A stretch of DNA of 64,000 nt from NCBI RefSeq assembly GCF_036347135.1, contig NZ_CP108938.1, forward strand, positions 10,416,001-10,480,000. The letters are read 5' to 3'. The position numbers and the translations under genes are program-made. Under the pieces are notes generated by a model, which made no database searches, had not been told where the DNA came from, and was given only the letters and a program-made list of their open reading frames with translations. Positions 42,748 to 52,046 of this stretch are shown piece by piece. The stretch is from Streptomyces sp. NBC_00775. GTDB lineage: Bacteria > Actinomycetota > Actinomycetes > Streptomycetales > Streptomycetaceae. How positions within the stretch are numbered: position 1 is the stretch's first letter; every line of letters begins with the position of its first letter.

Positions 42748-45042
42748 CTATCGGCTCCTGGGGAAGTCGCAGTCCCTTCGGGCCCGGGTATAGCTGGCGT
42801 CGCCCTCCACGTACGTGACGCTGTATACGCTGATCAGGCTGAGGCAGGCGGATGCGGTCATGGACTTCGTGGTCCCCGGATCCAGCGCGTTCTCGTCCGC
42901 GGCCGTGTCCTGTGTGCCTGCGGAGTTCACGGTCATGTCGAGGCAGCTCTGTGACGGGTCGTCTCCCTGTGGACTCCCGCCGGCAGCAGCGGTATCGAGG
43001 TAGTCGACGGCGTCTGCGCAGTCCAGCGGAATGTCGACCTTCGTGAGCTTGGCTGACTTCACGATGGCGTCAATCTCCGCTGTGCGCTTGGGTTTCAGGG
43101 TTCCGTAGTCGTACAGCACGTAGTGGGAAGACGGCAGGAACCATACGCGGTGGACTGCAGTTCGTGTGTGGTTGTGGTCCGGCAGGACGTCGGTGTCGAC
43201 GGTCCACGTTTGTGCTTGTTCGTCTGCCACAGTGACCTGCTTCATCGCGCTGGCGCGTGTCACGGTCTGCTCACGAACGTCTTCGGCGAATTCGTAGGTG
43301 CCGCCTGCGGATGGGTTTGGGCCGCCTGTGGTGAAGCGGGTGCTGAACATGCCGAAGTCGTCGTTCTCGGTGCCTCCGGAGCCTCCCTTGATGCTGGTCA
43401 TTCCAGGCGCCCACTCGACGGCCAGGCCTCCGGTGTCGCTGCCGTCGTTGGGGACCAGGTCCATCGCGTATCGGCTGTCCATGCCGTCGTCGAAGTTCAG
43501 GCTGTCCTGGGGCACCAGGCTCGTGTCCCAAGAAACTGGGAGGGTGAGTCGCAGGCCGCCGAACAGGGTGACAGGGGCCGCTGTGGGAGTCGCAGAGGCA
43601 GCCGTCGAGGTGTCGGTGGGGGAAGGGCTGCTGGCGGTATGGGTAACGGGGGCGTCGCTTGCCGCTGCGCGATGTGTGCTCGCTTCGGCCCGAGGCTGCG
43701 CGGTCGAGTGCGTCGGCCGCCCGAGGGTGTAGGCCATGCCGCCGGTGAGGGCGACGGCAGCGACGGTGCCGGCAGCAGCTAGAGCTCTTCGTCGTCCAGG
43801 GGCTCGGGTCCTCCGGCCCGGGGTCTCCTGTGCCGTCTGGTGCGCGACCTGCCTGGCGAGGGTGTCGTAAACAGCCGCCGTGGCCGCCTCCACGGCTCGG
43901 GTTGCCGGTTCACAGTCGGCGGCACCGGCCTGGTCGTACTCCGTGCGGATGGCAGTCAGCGCGGTGTCCGCGGCAGCCAGAGCCTGACGCGCGGCGGACA
44001 TGTCCGCGCGCGTCAGCTTGGTGCGTTCCAGTGTCTCTCGCAGACGGGACAGGGTGCCCGTCGCGTCGTCGAGGAAGGCCCGTGCTTCGGATCCGGTGCG
44101 CCAGCCTCCGCCGCTGGGGAAAGGGAAGGACTTGGTGAGGTCGAGCCCGTGGTCGTCGATTGTCCAGGGCAGGTTGTGCGCCGATGCCGGGTCCTCGGCC
44201 GTGGAGGCCTGACGCGTGTAGGCGACGGTGGGAAGGACCACGGTGCCGGAGGCGCCCAGCAAGCCTGCGGTCTGCTCGGCTAGTTGCGCGGCGGTGGGCC
44301 GATCGTCGGGGCCCTTGCGGAGAGCCTGGGAAACCAGCGGACGGAGCCGGTCCGGAACAGCTCCCAGGTTCGGTTCCGCGTGAATAATTCGGTGCTCGAT
44401 GGCGGTGGGCAACCCGAAGGGATGGCTTCCGGCCGCCGCGTAGGCAACCAGGAGCCCCCAGGCAAAGATGTCGCACGCCGGAGTCGTCTCACCGCGGGAC
44501 AGCTGCTCGGGCGCCATCCAGCCGGGGCTTCCCGACCGTGGCATGGATGTGCGGGTGAAGGCTGTGACGTCGACGTGGCCGGCGATGCCGAAGTCGAGGA
44601 CGTATGGCCCGTCCTTGGCGAGTATGACGTTGGCGTGCTTGAGGTCCCGGTGGGTGACGCCGGCCGCGTGTATGTGGGCAAGTGCGAGGGCCGCAGCGGC
44701 GGCGAAGGTGAGGAGGTTCTCCCCCCGGAGCGGTCCGTGGGATTGGACGTGCTGCTGCAGCGTTTCGCCCGGCACGTAGGGCATCGCCAGCCAGGGGACG
44801 TCTGCTGCGGTGTCCGCGTCCGTCAGCGGGACCAGATACGGCCCTGAGATCTTCCGCAGGACCTCGACTTCACGCGCGAAGCGTTGCCGGTAGTGATGGT
44901 CGCTGGCGTACTCCGAGCTGAGGACCTTGATGGCGGACGGCTGCCCGGTCTCGGGGTGGTACGCGAAGTAGACCGTTCCCATACCGCCGGCGCCGATGCG
45001 GTGCAGCGGTCTGTACGGACCTATGCGAGGGGGCAGCGTCAC
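42748..45042 (-). CDS. Ser/Thr protein kinase with outer sensor domain
   Basis: 764-aa Hanks-type kinase. Kinase domain about 10-265: glycine loop RIGAGGMGTVYF, K39 in AIKVL, catalytic D133 in HRDLKHAN (usually HRDLKPSN), D150 in DFGIAG, and APEQL. A linker with helical segments (about 325-400) leads to one transmembrane helix (ALAAAGTVAAVALTGGMAYT) and an extracytoplasmic part: Ser/Thr/Pro-rich stalk, then a globular domain from LFGGLRLTLPVSWDTSLVPQ to a Cys-containing C-terminus. The outer domain probably senses an envelope signal. The ATG is set by the conserved N-terminus. Confidence 0.88.
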   Translation of the reverse strand: MTLPPRIGPYRPLHRIGAGGMGTVYFAYHPETGQPSAIKVLSSEYASDHHYRQRFAREVEVLRKISGPYLVPLTDADTAADVPWLAMPYVPGETLQQHVQSHGPLRGENLLTFAAAAALALAHIHAAGVTHRDLKHANVILAKDGPYVLDFGIAGHVDVTAFTRTSMPRSGSPGWMAPEQLSRGETTPACDIFAWGLLVAYAAAGSHPFGLPTAIEHRIIHAEPNLGAVPDRLRPLVSQALRKGPDDRPTAAQLAEQTAGLLGASGTVVLPTVAYTRQASTAEDPASAHNLPWTIDDHGLDLTKSFPFPSGGGWRTGSEARAFLDDATGTLSRLRETLERTKLTRADMSAARQALAAADTALTAIRTEYDQAGAADCEPATRAVEAATAAVYDTLARQVAHQTAQETPGRRTRAPGRRRALAAAGTVAAVALTGGMAYTLGRPTHSTAQPRAEASTHRAAASDAPVTHTASSPSPTDTSTAASATPTAAPVTLFGGLRLTLPVSWDTSLVPQDSLNFDDGMDSRYAMDLVPNDGSDTGGLAVEWAPGMTSIKGGSGGTENDDFGMFSTRFTTGGPNPSAGGTYEFAEDVREQTVTRASAMKQVTVADEQAQTWTVDTDVLPDHNHTRTAVHRVWFLPSSHYVLYDYGTLKPKRTAEIDAIVKSAKLTKVDIPLDCADAVDYLDTAAAGGSPQGDDPSQSCLDMTVNSAGTQDTAADENALDPGTTKSMTASACLSLISVYSVTYVEGDASYTRARRDCDFPRSR

Positions 45043-45239
45043 GAAGAACTCCCTGTTGTCTACCTACTGCTCGAGGGGATCCGCCAGCAGCAGGCGGAGA
45101 GCACCGGAATGTTATAGCCGGGCGCTGCGACATTTCGGGGTGACTCCGGGCTTTCGCGCACGGAGAGTGCCAGGCGGGTGCGGTGGTTCGCACAACAGCC
45201 GAACGCCGCCGGGGTTCCTCAGGGTTCGCCCCGCTACGG

Positions 45240-45800
45240 TTCTCTTTGCGAGAGGCACGGAACGTGTTGGCGACGGGTGAGAAGTAGATCTTCCCCTCGT
45301 TGTGGATGCTGTTGGTGATCTTCTGGCGCAGCGGGCCAATGCTGCCGACCGAGATGCCCAGGGCAGCGGAAATCTCCTGATAGCTGGGGGCGGAGAGGTC
45401 ATCAGCATGCGCGGCAACTACCTACAGCGCTCGCCGAGATCCTCGAACTCCTGCCACATCCGCCGGATGCGCTCGGTCTCGGCCGCCGCCTCCTCGGAGT
45501 CGAGGAGCGACTACTCGAACGTACGGTCCTCGCTGACGCGGCCGGGCAGGTGCGGATCGTCCGTCGAGGCCAGCCGGCCCAAGTTCCCGAGTAGCTTCAG
45601 GCACTCGTGCCGCGTGGTGCTGGCCAACCACGACCCTGCTTTCTCCGGTTTGCGGATCCGCCCAGGTGCTGGGCGAAGCGGAACCACACCGTCTGGTACA
45701 CCTCGTGCCCGTCGGCGTCAGACAACCGGTGCGCGTGGACGACGGAGCAGACCAGCGGGCTCAGCCCTTTCCCGGATTCACGGCCGCGCGCTCGCGGTGC
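45240..45800 (-). pseudogene. RNA polymerase sigma factor, decayed
   Basis: Pieces in three frames, in order: LVCSVVHAHRLSDADGHEVY then QTVWFRFAQHLG (region 2), KPEKAGSWLASTTRHECLKL (linker), VSEDRTFE and SLLDSEEAAAETERIRRMWQ, and SYQEISAALGISVGSIGPLR (region 4 HTH). The order matches ECF-like sigma factors. At least two frameshifts and a stop after RTFE make it inactive. No anti-sigma gene is adjacent. Confidence 0.7.
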
Positions 45801-45844
45801 GCCTCGCCGACACGGGGGTGAACCGTCCGCCACCGGGCATGAAC

Positions 45845-46056
45845 TCGGCGAGTCAGCCGGGCTGCTGACCGACCACGTCGTCGACGTCGGCTACGCCGTG
45901 CACCCGGCCGACGGGGATGGATGATGTCAACGCCGAGTTCCCGCAGGCGGACGTGGCTCTGGTGATCGGCGCCAACGGAGTGACCAACCCGATCGCGGGT
46001 CGCCCCGGGAAGGCAATCTTCAGCATGCCGAACGTCGAGGTCGACAAGGCCAACTG
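45845..46056 (+). pseudogene. pntB: NAD(P) transhydrogenase beta fragment
   Basis: Two pieces: LLTDHVVDVGYAVHPADG, then after an internal deletion MDDVNAEFPQADVALVIGAN, GVTNPIAGRPGKAIFSMPNV and EVDKAN before a TGA. These are the NADP-binding domain III motifs of PntB. Most of the gene is gone. Confidence 0.7.
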
Positions 46057-46143
46057 AGTGTCGTCGTGGGCGAGTTCCTCGGACGACGTCCGGCTATGAG
46101 GTGGGCCCCGTGGACGATACGGGGTCCACCGAGGTGCGCGGGA

Positions 46144-46950
46144 TCAGCTGATGCAGACCAGCCCGAGCAGGCAGAGCCCTGACGGCGAGGAGGAGTCGGA
46201 CGGTGAGGTGGTCGCCGGCGAGGTGTCCGTGCTTGAGGTGTTGGTGCTGTCGGTGGCCGAGGGCGTGGGCGAGGCCGTCGTCTCCGTAACGGTGTTCGTG
46301 GCATCGGACACCGTGGAGGCGGCCTGCGACTCGGCAGAGGACGCCGCTGTCGTCAGGGGAGTCGTGCCGCTGGCCTGCTGGATCGCCTGGGTCGTCGGCG
46401 TGGCCTGGGGCGCTGCGGCGGACTGCTCGCGCGGTGCGTTCGTCGTGGAGGAGCGGGTGGCGGACGACGTGCGCTGGGACCGGCGCGTCTCGGTCGGCGT
46501 CGACGAGGCCGGAGTGGACTCCGTGGCCTGCTCCTCCGCGATCCCCATGGCCTCCCTGTCAGGCGCGGATGCAGCCTGCGTCCGATCCGTGGACTGCCGG
46601 TCCATCGACGCGACGGTCAGGCCGCCGCCGACCAGGGCGACCGCGGTGGCCACCAGGGCCCTGCGCTGGGTCTTCCTCCAGCGCTCCCGCTGGCGACGCC
46701 GTGCCGCCCGGCCCATCGGCGTGGGGGAGGGGGAGTCCGGGCCGTCGTACGGGTGCTCCTGCGGTGCCTCGCTGAATTCCTCGGCGCCGGGCTCCGCGTC
46801 GTGCCACAGGTGTGACGGGGCCTGCCACGCTGCTGCGCCCGGTGCGGGCGTTCCGTCGGCGAGGGGAGCGATGCCTGGGGCGTAGGAGCCGCACCCAGGG
46901 CACGCCAGGGCGCCGTTGAGGTGCCGACGGCACGTGGAGCAGTAGTCCAT
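46144..46950 (-). CDS. SCO2400-type membrane protein
   Basis: 268-aa protein. N-terminal zinc ribbon MDYCSTCRRHLNGALACPGC, a cytoplasmic linker, an Arg-rich stretch (ARRRQRERWRKTQRR), a transmembrane helix (ALVATAVALVGGGLTVASM) and a long Ser/Thr-rich external tail ending in SGLCLLGLVCIS. The layout fits the SCO2400 family of Streptomyces, function unknown. The C-terminal Cys pair could form a disulfide. Start at MDYC from the conserved finger; longer frames upstream lack it. Confidence 0.75.
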   Translation of the reverse strand: MDYCSTCRRHLNGALACPGCGSYAPGIAPLADGTPAPGAAAWQAPSHLWHDAEPGAEEFSEAPQEHPYDGPDSPSPTPMGRAARRRQRERWRKTQRRALVATAVALVGGGLTVASMDRQSTDRTQAASAPDREAMGIAEEQATESTPASSTPTETRRSQRTSSATRSSTTNAPREQSAAAPQATPTTQAIQQASGTTPLTTAASSAESQAASTVSDATNTVTETTASPTPSATDSTNTSSTDTSPATTSPSDSSSPSGLCLLGLVCIS

Positions 46951-47534
46951 CTGCGATCTTCCTGTGTTCGCTTTCGCACGGGGGAGCGAGCCGCGAGTAA
47001 AGGTAGCGAGGCATTCGAAAGGGTGTGTGCAGCCTGTGTGACACTCCTGCGCAGATGTGTCCGGGGCCGTGACCGCTGGACGACGCATCCGCGCGCCATA
47101 TCCGTTGGTTGCACGACTTTGGCCCGCTTCTCGGTTCGGACCGGTGTTGTTCAGCAGATGTGCGGCCACGGTGGGCGGCGGTACCGAGGAACTGTGCCGT
47201 CAGCGGGGTTCGGGAAAGCCGGGCAGGCGCGGTGGGACGGGGGCCGGCTTGGCGTCGGTTGCGGCGGAGAGGCGGAGAAGCCGGAAGTGTTCTCCGTCGG
47301 CGGGCCGAACGATGAGCCGCTTGCCTCTGCCTGTCCGGCGTCGAGTGCTTCGAGGATCTGGTCGCTGTTCTCGGCGACGACGCAGGGGTGGAAGAGCACC
47401 ACTGGGCCAAGGTCGAGTCGGCGCTCGTCGACGGCGAGGGCGAACTCCTGGCACACGCCGTGGACGGGGACGTGGCCCGCCGGCCAGGAGGGCTCGCAGG
47501 GCGGGGGAGTCCTGGCCGGCCGTTCAGTGTGCGG

Positions 47535-47690
47535 CTGATCCGACGGCCTGGACCGCGTGATGGAGGCCGTCGCCGCGCTGGCGGCAGTCACGGAGGATCT
47601 TGTAGTTCTTCATCCGGCTGATGACGTGCTCCACGCGGGTGCGGACCTTGCGGTGGGCGGCGTTGTCGTCCTCCTCACCCGGGAGTAGAG
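47535..47690 (-). pseudogene. IS5-family transposase C-terminal remnant
   Basis: Reads PGEEDDNAAHRKVRTRVEHV then ISRMKNYKILRDCRQRGDGL and HHAVQAV, the same family as the split transposase at 2507-5161 (RARVEHAFARMKTWKILRDC). Only the last 50 codons remain. Confidence 0.7.
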
Positions 47691-48487
47691 GCCGCCCCGG
47701 GCGTTTTCAGTGCGGTACCGCCAGGGCGCAGTTGAGACGGGCGCCGTCGCCGAGCACCGTCACGCCCTGGCAGTGCCGGGCAAGCCCGGACTGCAGGGCA
47801 TCCTCTACGTCCTGCACCAGGACATCTCCTGGCAACTCCTGCCCCTGGAGCTGGGGTTCGGCTCTGGACAAACGTGCTGGCGGCGCCTGGATCGCTGGCA
47901 GAAGGCCGGGTCTTCGAGCAACTGCACTGCCTGCTGCTCGCCGAGATGCATGCGGTCGGCGAACTCGACTGGAGTCGCGCGTGCGTAGATGGCTCCCACG
48001 TCCGCGCGAAAAAAGGGGGGGTGCCGCGACCGGTCCGTCGCCGGTCGACCGGCGGAAGACGGGCAGCAAGCACCATCTGATCTGAGACGGCAAGGGCACC
48101 CCGCTGCACGTCATCACGACTGCCGCCAACGTCAACGACGTCACCCAGACCCTCCACCTGGTAGACGGCATCCCGCCCGTCGCCGGGCGGCCCGGCCGGC
48201 CAAGGTGTCGGCCCGAGTCCGTCCTGGGTGACAAGGCGTACGACTCGAAGGCCGTGCGGAGTGATCTGCGGCGCCGCCGGATCATGCCGGTGATCTCCCG
48301 CAAGGGCGCTCCGAACATCAAGGGCCTGGGCAAGCTCCGCTGCGTCGTCGAGCAGACCTTCGCCCTGCTCCATCAGTTCAAACGCCTCGCCGTGCGTTGG
48401 GAACGACGCGTCGAACTCCACGATGCCTTCTTGTCGTTGGCCTGCGGCCTGATCTGCTGGCGGCGTCTGAGGAGAGCCACCTCCTGA
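47690..48487 (+). pseudogene. IS5-family transposase, several lesions
   Basis: Consecutive segments in changing frames: QGILYVLHQDISWQLLPLEL, FEQLHCLLLAEMHAVGELDW, SRACVDGSHVRAKKG, then GKGTPLHVITTAANVNDVTQ, SVLGDKAYDSKAVRSDLRRR and VEQTFALLHQFKRLAVRWER. All DDE parts can be traced, but there are at least three frame changes and a TGA at about 48083. Confidence 0.75.
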
Positions 48488-48490
48488 TCG

Positions 48491-48826
48491 TCAAGACTTG
48501 GGCGAGCGCGAACCGTACGCAGGTCCGAACACCACGAGCAGCACCAGGTCTTCGGCCACTTCTGTGAATCGGTGCTCTTCACCGGCCGGCACGAAGATCA
48601 CCGTCCCGGGACTCACCTCGTCCGTCCGGCCTGGTGTTTCGATCTTGGCGCGTCCGGCTGTGACGACATAGATCTCATCCTCGGTGTGCGGGCTCTGGGC
48701 ATCTCGCCCGCCGACCGGGATGCAGTACGTCCCCACCGACAGATCCGACGTCCGTAGCTGTTCGATCCAGTCATTGCCCGCTTCGCCGGGGTGCGTCCAC
48801 ACGCCTGCGCCCTTGATGATCTCCAT
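48491..48826 (-). CDS. cupin-domain protein
   Basis: 111-aa single-domain cupin. Metal-site motif 1 is SPHTEDEIYVVTAGRAKI (H, E positions) and motif 2 PGTVIFVPAGEEHRFTE with the His ligand. The GTYCIPVGGRDAQ strand precedes it. Small cupins of this type bind a metal and a small ligand and act as isomerases, dioxygenases or sensors; the substrate is unknown. ATG start MEIIKGAGVW; the 3' end abuts an IS5 remnant. Confidence 0.85.
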   Translation of the reverse strand: MEIIKGAGVWTHPGEAGNDWIEQLRTSDLSVGTYCIPVGGRDAQSPHTEDEIYVVTAGRAKIETPGRTDEVSPGTVIFVPAGEEHRFTEVAEDLVLLVVFGPAYGSRSPKS

Positions 48827-48869
48827 GACGGGACCCTAATGCTGGGCCCGGGGAGCGCAACACCCTTGA

Positions 48870-48935
48870 TCCTGTGACGAGTTCTTCGGATACGCGCGCG
48901 GTATTGATGAGCTGCCAGAACGTTTCGGTGTTCAC
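48870..48935 (-). pseudogene. DUF4240-like N-terminal fragment
   Basis: GTG-started frame NTETFWQLINTARVSEELVT, resembling the N-terminus of DUF4240 proteins, which begins five bases outside the IS3 left repeat and loses homology after about 22 codons. Too short to be certain. Confidence 0.35.
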
Positions 48936-49009
48936 GCGGGGGGTCTGCTGCGCGATCGGGTGACATCTGAACTGGCTTGCCCTGTAGGGCGGGTGGGAAG
49001 GATGTCGCT

Positions 49010-49318
49010 GTGCCCAAGCCTTATCCCGAAGAGTTCCGGGAGGACGTCGTGCGGGTCGCGAGGAACCGCGGACCGGGCGTGACACTCGAGCAGGTGGCCG
49101 CCGACTTCGGCGTCCACGCGGTGACGCTGTCGAAGTGGATGCGCCGCGCGGACATCGACGACGGGCTGCAACCCGGAACGACCACGCAGGAGAACGCGGA
49201 ACTACGGGCCGCGCGTCAGCGGATCAAGCTGCTGGAGCAGGAGAACGAGGTCCTGCGCCGGGCCGCGGCTTACCTGTCGCAGGCGAATCTGACGGGAAAA
49301 GGATCTACCCGCTCGTGA
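49010..49318 (+). CDS. IS3-family OrfA
   Basis: 102-aa HTH protein: PYPEEFREDVVRVARNRGPG, VTLEQVAADFGVHAVTLSKW and a leucine-zipper-like ENAELRAARQRIKLLEQENE. GTG start. The slippery GGGAAAAGG at about 49294-49302 near the end would allow a -1 shift into orfB (GKRIYPLVKEL), producing the OrfAB transposase. Confidence 0.85.
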   Translation: MPKPYPEEFREDVVRVARNRGPGVTLEQVAADFGVHAVTLSKWMRRADIDDGLQPGTTTQENAELRAARQRIKLLEQENEVLRRAAAYLSQANLTGKGSTRS

Positions 49319-50172
49319 AGGAGCTGGCCGCGCACGGGGTTCCCGTCACGGTCACGTGCCGGGTCCTCAGGCTCGCCAGACAGCCCTACTACCGCTGGCT
49401 CGACCGGCCGGTGACCGATGCCGTGCTGGAGGAGGCCTACCGGGCGAACGCGCTGTTCGACGCCCATGGTGACGATCCGGAGTTCGGCTACCGCTTCCTG
49501 GCTGATGAAGCCCGCGGCGCGGGGGAGGTCATGGCCGACCGGACCGCGTGGCGGATCTGCCGGGACAACCGCTGGTGGAGCGTGTTCGGGAAGAGGCGCG
49601 GCAGGATCAAAAAGGCCGGTCCGCCGGTGCACGACGACCTGGTCCGCCGCGACTTCACCGCGGATGGCCCCAACCGGCTGTGGCTCGCCGACATCACCGA
49701 ACGCGCCACCGGCGAAGGAAAGTTGTATCTCTGTGCGATCAAGGACGTCTTCAGCAAGAGGATCGTCGGCTACTCCATCGACGCGCGGATGAAGTCCCGC
49801 CTCGCCGTGACCGCCCTGAACAACGTTGTTGCCCGGCGTGAGCATGTTGCCGGGTGCATTCTGCACACTGATCGTGGGTCGCAGTTCCGGTCACGGAAAT
49901 TCGTCCGGGCGCTCGGCGGCCACCAGATGGCCGGTTCGATAGGAAGGGCCGGGGCGGCAGGCGACAACGCGGCCATGGAGTCCTTCTTCAGCCTGCTGCA
50001 GAAGAACGTCCTCGACCGCCGCTCGTGGGCCACGCGTCAGGAACTGCGGATCCCGGTCGTGACCTGGATCGAGAGGACCTACCACCGACGCCGCAGACAA
50101 GCCTCGCTCGGCCGACTGACCCCCGTCGAATTCGAAACCGTCATGACCACACCGGCCCTCCAAACCGCGTGA
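49315..50172 (+). CDS. IS3-family OrfB (DDE integrase)
   Basis: 285-aa rve-type integrase catalytic subunit. DDE residues visible in LWLADITERATGEGKLYLCA, CILHTDRGSQFRSRKFVRAL and NAAMESFFSLLQKNVLDRRS. HTH_21-like N-terminal part GVPVTVTCRVLRLARQPYYR. GTG at 49315 overlaps the orfA stop; translation mainly by frameshift from orfA is expected. Confidence 0.9.
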   Translation: MKELAAHGVPVTVTCRVLRLARQPYYRWLDRPVTDAVLEEAYRANALFDAHGDDPEFGYRFLADEARGAGEVMADRTAWRICRDNRWWSVFGKRRGRIKKAGPPVHDDLVRRDFTADGPNRLWLADITERATGEGKLYLCAIKDVFSKRIVGYSIDARMKSRLAVTALNNVVARREHVAGCILHTDRGSQFRSRKFVRALGGHQMAGSIGRAGAAGDNAAMESFFSLLQKNVLDRRSWATRQELRIPVVTWIERTYHRRRRQASLGRLTPVEFETVMTTPALQTA

Positions 50173-50292
50173 TCGAACCTGTCACCCAAACCTGCAGCAG
50201 ACCCTAGCGTGCCGAACACAGCTACAAGGCTTGCGTAGACAGCCTGCATGCGCAGAGCAAAGCATCTCGCCCAGAGGCGCGCACTACCGCCT

Positions 50293-50431
50293 ACGGCGGC
50301 TGCCCCGTAACTCTTTCGCGATCACCGAATTCGGCTCACCCACGGCAAACCGCTCGGACGCCAGCATCCGGATCTCTTCGCGGAACTGCGTACGCTCTTC
50401 ACTCACGCCCACGCCCTGCGCGTACCTCATG
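50293..50431 (-). pseudogene. IS630-like N-terminal fragment
   Basis: Reads MRYAQGVGVSEERTQFREEI then RMLASERFAVGEPNSVIAKE and LRGSRRRR before a stop. The pattern MRYAQGGG...R...R...A...F..G..N..IA..L is the N-terminal HTH of many actinomycete IS630 transposases. Truncated after the first helix-turn-helix. Confidence 0.5.
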
Positions 50432-50571
50432 ACACCGGCGTACCGCGACGATCAAGCCTTGTCAGCAGCTACGACTACCCGAGTTCAAGCTCAGTGGCCA
50501 TCGACGGTTGTTGGCGGTCGGCTGCGGTCGTTGTGGTTGCTGTACTTCGCTGCTGTGCAGCTGTCACGGGA

Positions 50572-50979
50572 TCAGGAAAGCCGCCCGGCCTCGTGAAGCG
50601 CGTCGAAAGCCAGCTCGTCGACGGCCGAGACTCGGTCCCGGTCGGCATAGCGGAACCACGCCTTCTCGGCGATCTCCCTCGACGGGGTCAGGTCACCACG
50701 ATGATCGGCGGTGTAACAGATCATCCGGAATGGGTCGTGATCCGGATGGCCCTCACCGATCTCGAAAGTGCCGAAGTGCACCATGGAACCGGGGTCGATC
50801 GTCGCCTGCAGTTCCTCGGCGATCTCCCGCACCAGAGTCTCGCCGTCGGTCTCGCCCGGCTCACGATGACCGCCCGGGAAGTAGAAGCGATCTCTGCCGT
50901 GACTACGCGTCACCAACACTCGGGCGTCCCGAACCAGGATCCACGCCACCTTCTCCGGTACACCATTGCCATTCGCCAT
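50572..50979 (-). CDS. Nudix hydrolase
   Basis: 135-aa Nudix protein. The Nudix box is GHREPGETDGETLVREIAEE followed by LQATI: G-x5-E-x7-REU-x-EE is satisfied, with Gln where Gly is usual near the end. It would hydrolyse a nucleoside diphosphate-linked substrate using Mg2+; substrate unknown. The ATG start MANGNGVPEKVAWI matches the first strand. Stands alone. Confidence 0.88.
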   Translation of the reverse strand: MANGNGVPEKVAWILVRDARVLVTRSHGRDRFYFPGGHREPGETDGETLVREIAEELQATIDPGSMVHFGTFEIGEGHPDHDPFRMICYTADHRGDLTPSREIAEKAWFRYADRDRVSAVDELAFDALHEAGRLS

Positions 50980-51223
50980 GGCTCGGGACCGTATCGGAGG
51001 TCATCGTCTGCGTCAGCACCGTCCAGCCTCAGCCACGCTGCTGGCGACGTCCGTATGAGGGAGCTGTGCCGGCGGAAGCGTAGTGGCGATCCTTGGGGAC
51101 CGGGCTCGGCTGCTTTCCCCGTGGTTCCCCGCTGCTCCCCGAAGGATCTGGTGCGCTTGTGGTGCGGTCCGTCTGCGTGAGGCATCGGCAGACGGCCGTA
51201 CCAACGAAGGCTCCGAAGCTGAT

Positions 51224-51688
51224 TCAGAGATGTTGCTTGGCTGACCTGATGAGTCGTCTGATTTCGATACCGGTCCGTGCTCTGCCGTCTTCGAGTTGGG
51301 CTCTGCTCTCCGCCCTGGCAAGAGCGTTGACCTCATCGAGTACGGAATCCGCGGCATGGCTCAGCGTCTCGTCATCCGTGAGCATCTGGACCTTGAACAG
51401 TGCCTCTTGCGCGCTGGAGCGCAGGGCAAATCCGCGGTTCCGCACAGCCTCAGGGTCCTCAGACGGCGGTTGTTCGTGCTCGCAGAACCAGAGGTGTATC
51501 AAGCAGCGGCGAAGGTTGATCACCGCGCTGCCGTAGGCGGAGTATGCGTCGAGTCGTTCTTGCCGGAGCCTCTCACCACGGGTGAACTGGTGGTTTCTGT
51601 CGGTGGCGCGTTGCTGAAACGCCAGGGTGATTCCCGCGCCGAGCAGGGTTCCCAGGACAGCTACGGCACTGGCGACGATGGTTGCCAT
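51224..51688 (-). CDS. membrane-anchored hypothetical protein
   Basis: 154-aa protein with a single N-terminal transmembrane helix (ATIVASAVAVLGTLLGAGIT) followed by a basic, coiled-coil-like helical domain: QRATDRNHQFTRGERLRQER, LDAYSAYGSAVINLRRCLIH, LRSSAQEALFKVQMLTDDET. The type is common in Streptomyces and unassigned. ATG start at 51688 at the beginning of the helix. Confidence 0.7.
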   Translation of the reverse strand: MATIVASAVAVLGTLLGAGITLAFQQRATDRNHQFTRGERLRQERLDAYSAYGSAVINLRRCLIHLWFCEHEQPPSEDPEAVRNRGFALRSSAQEALFKVQMLTDDETLSHAADSVLDEVNALARAESRAQLEDGRARTGIEIRRLIRSAKQHL

Positions 51689-52046
51689 GGCCCAAGCGGA
51701 GCACGTTTCGTCGGCCCCCGGAAGGCGTGTAAGCCCAACTCGGCCACCCCCAACACGCTTTCCAAGTCTGTTGGTGGTCGCCCGGGCTGTGTGCGGGGCC
51801 GTTCACCTGCGTTCACGCCTGTGCGGGCGTTCATCCGTGCTGGCCTTCCAGTCCCTGATGAACGCCGATGACCGTCGTTGAATGAGACGGAAACTGAGAC
51901 GGGCTGGCTGTCTGCCCGGGGCTGCCGATGGGGGCGCCTGTTCGAGATGCCGTGAATGCACCGCCGTCATACAGTGACGGCATACATCACACACGGTAAC
52001 ACCTGGTTGCCTTCGGTGACTGGCGTGGTGGCCGGAGGGACAGCGC

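Larger units (their letters stand above)
48941..50204 (+). mobile_element. IS3-family element, complete
   Basis: 1,264 bp between inverted repeats 48941-48965 and 50180-50204, both of the form GGGTCTGCTGC-n6-GGGTGACA (21 of 25 match). It contains orfA and orfB with a putative -1 frameshift signal. All catalytic residues are present, so it may be active. A target duplication was not clear. Confidence 0.85.
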
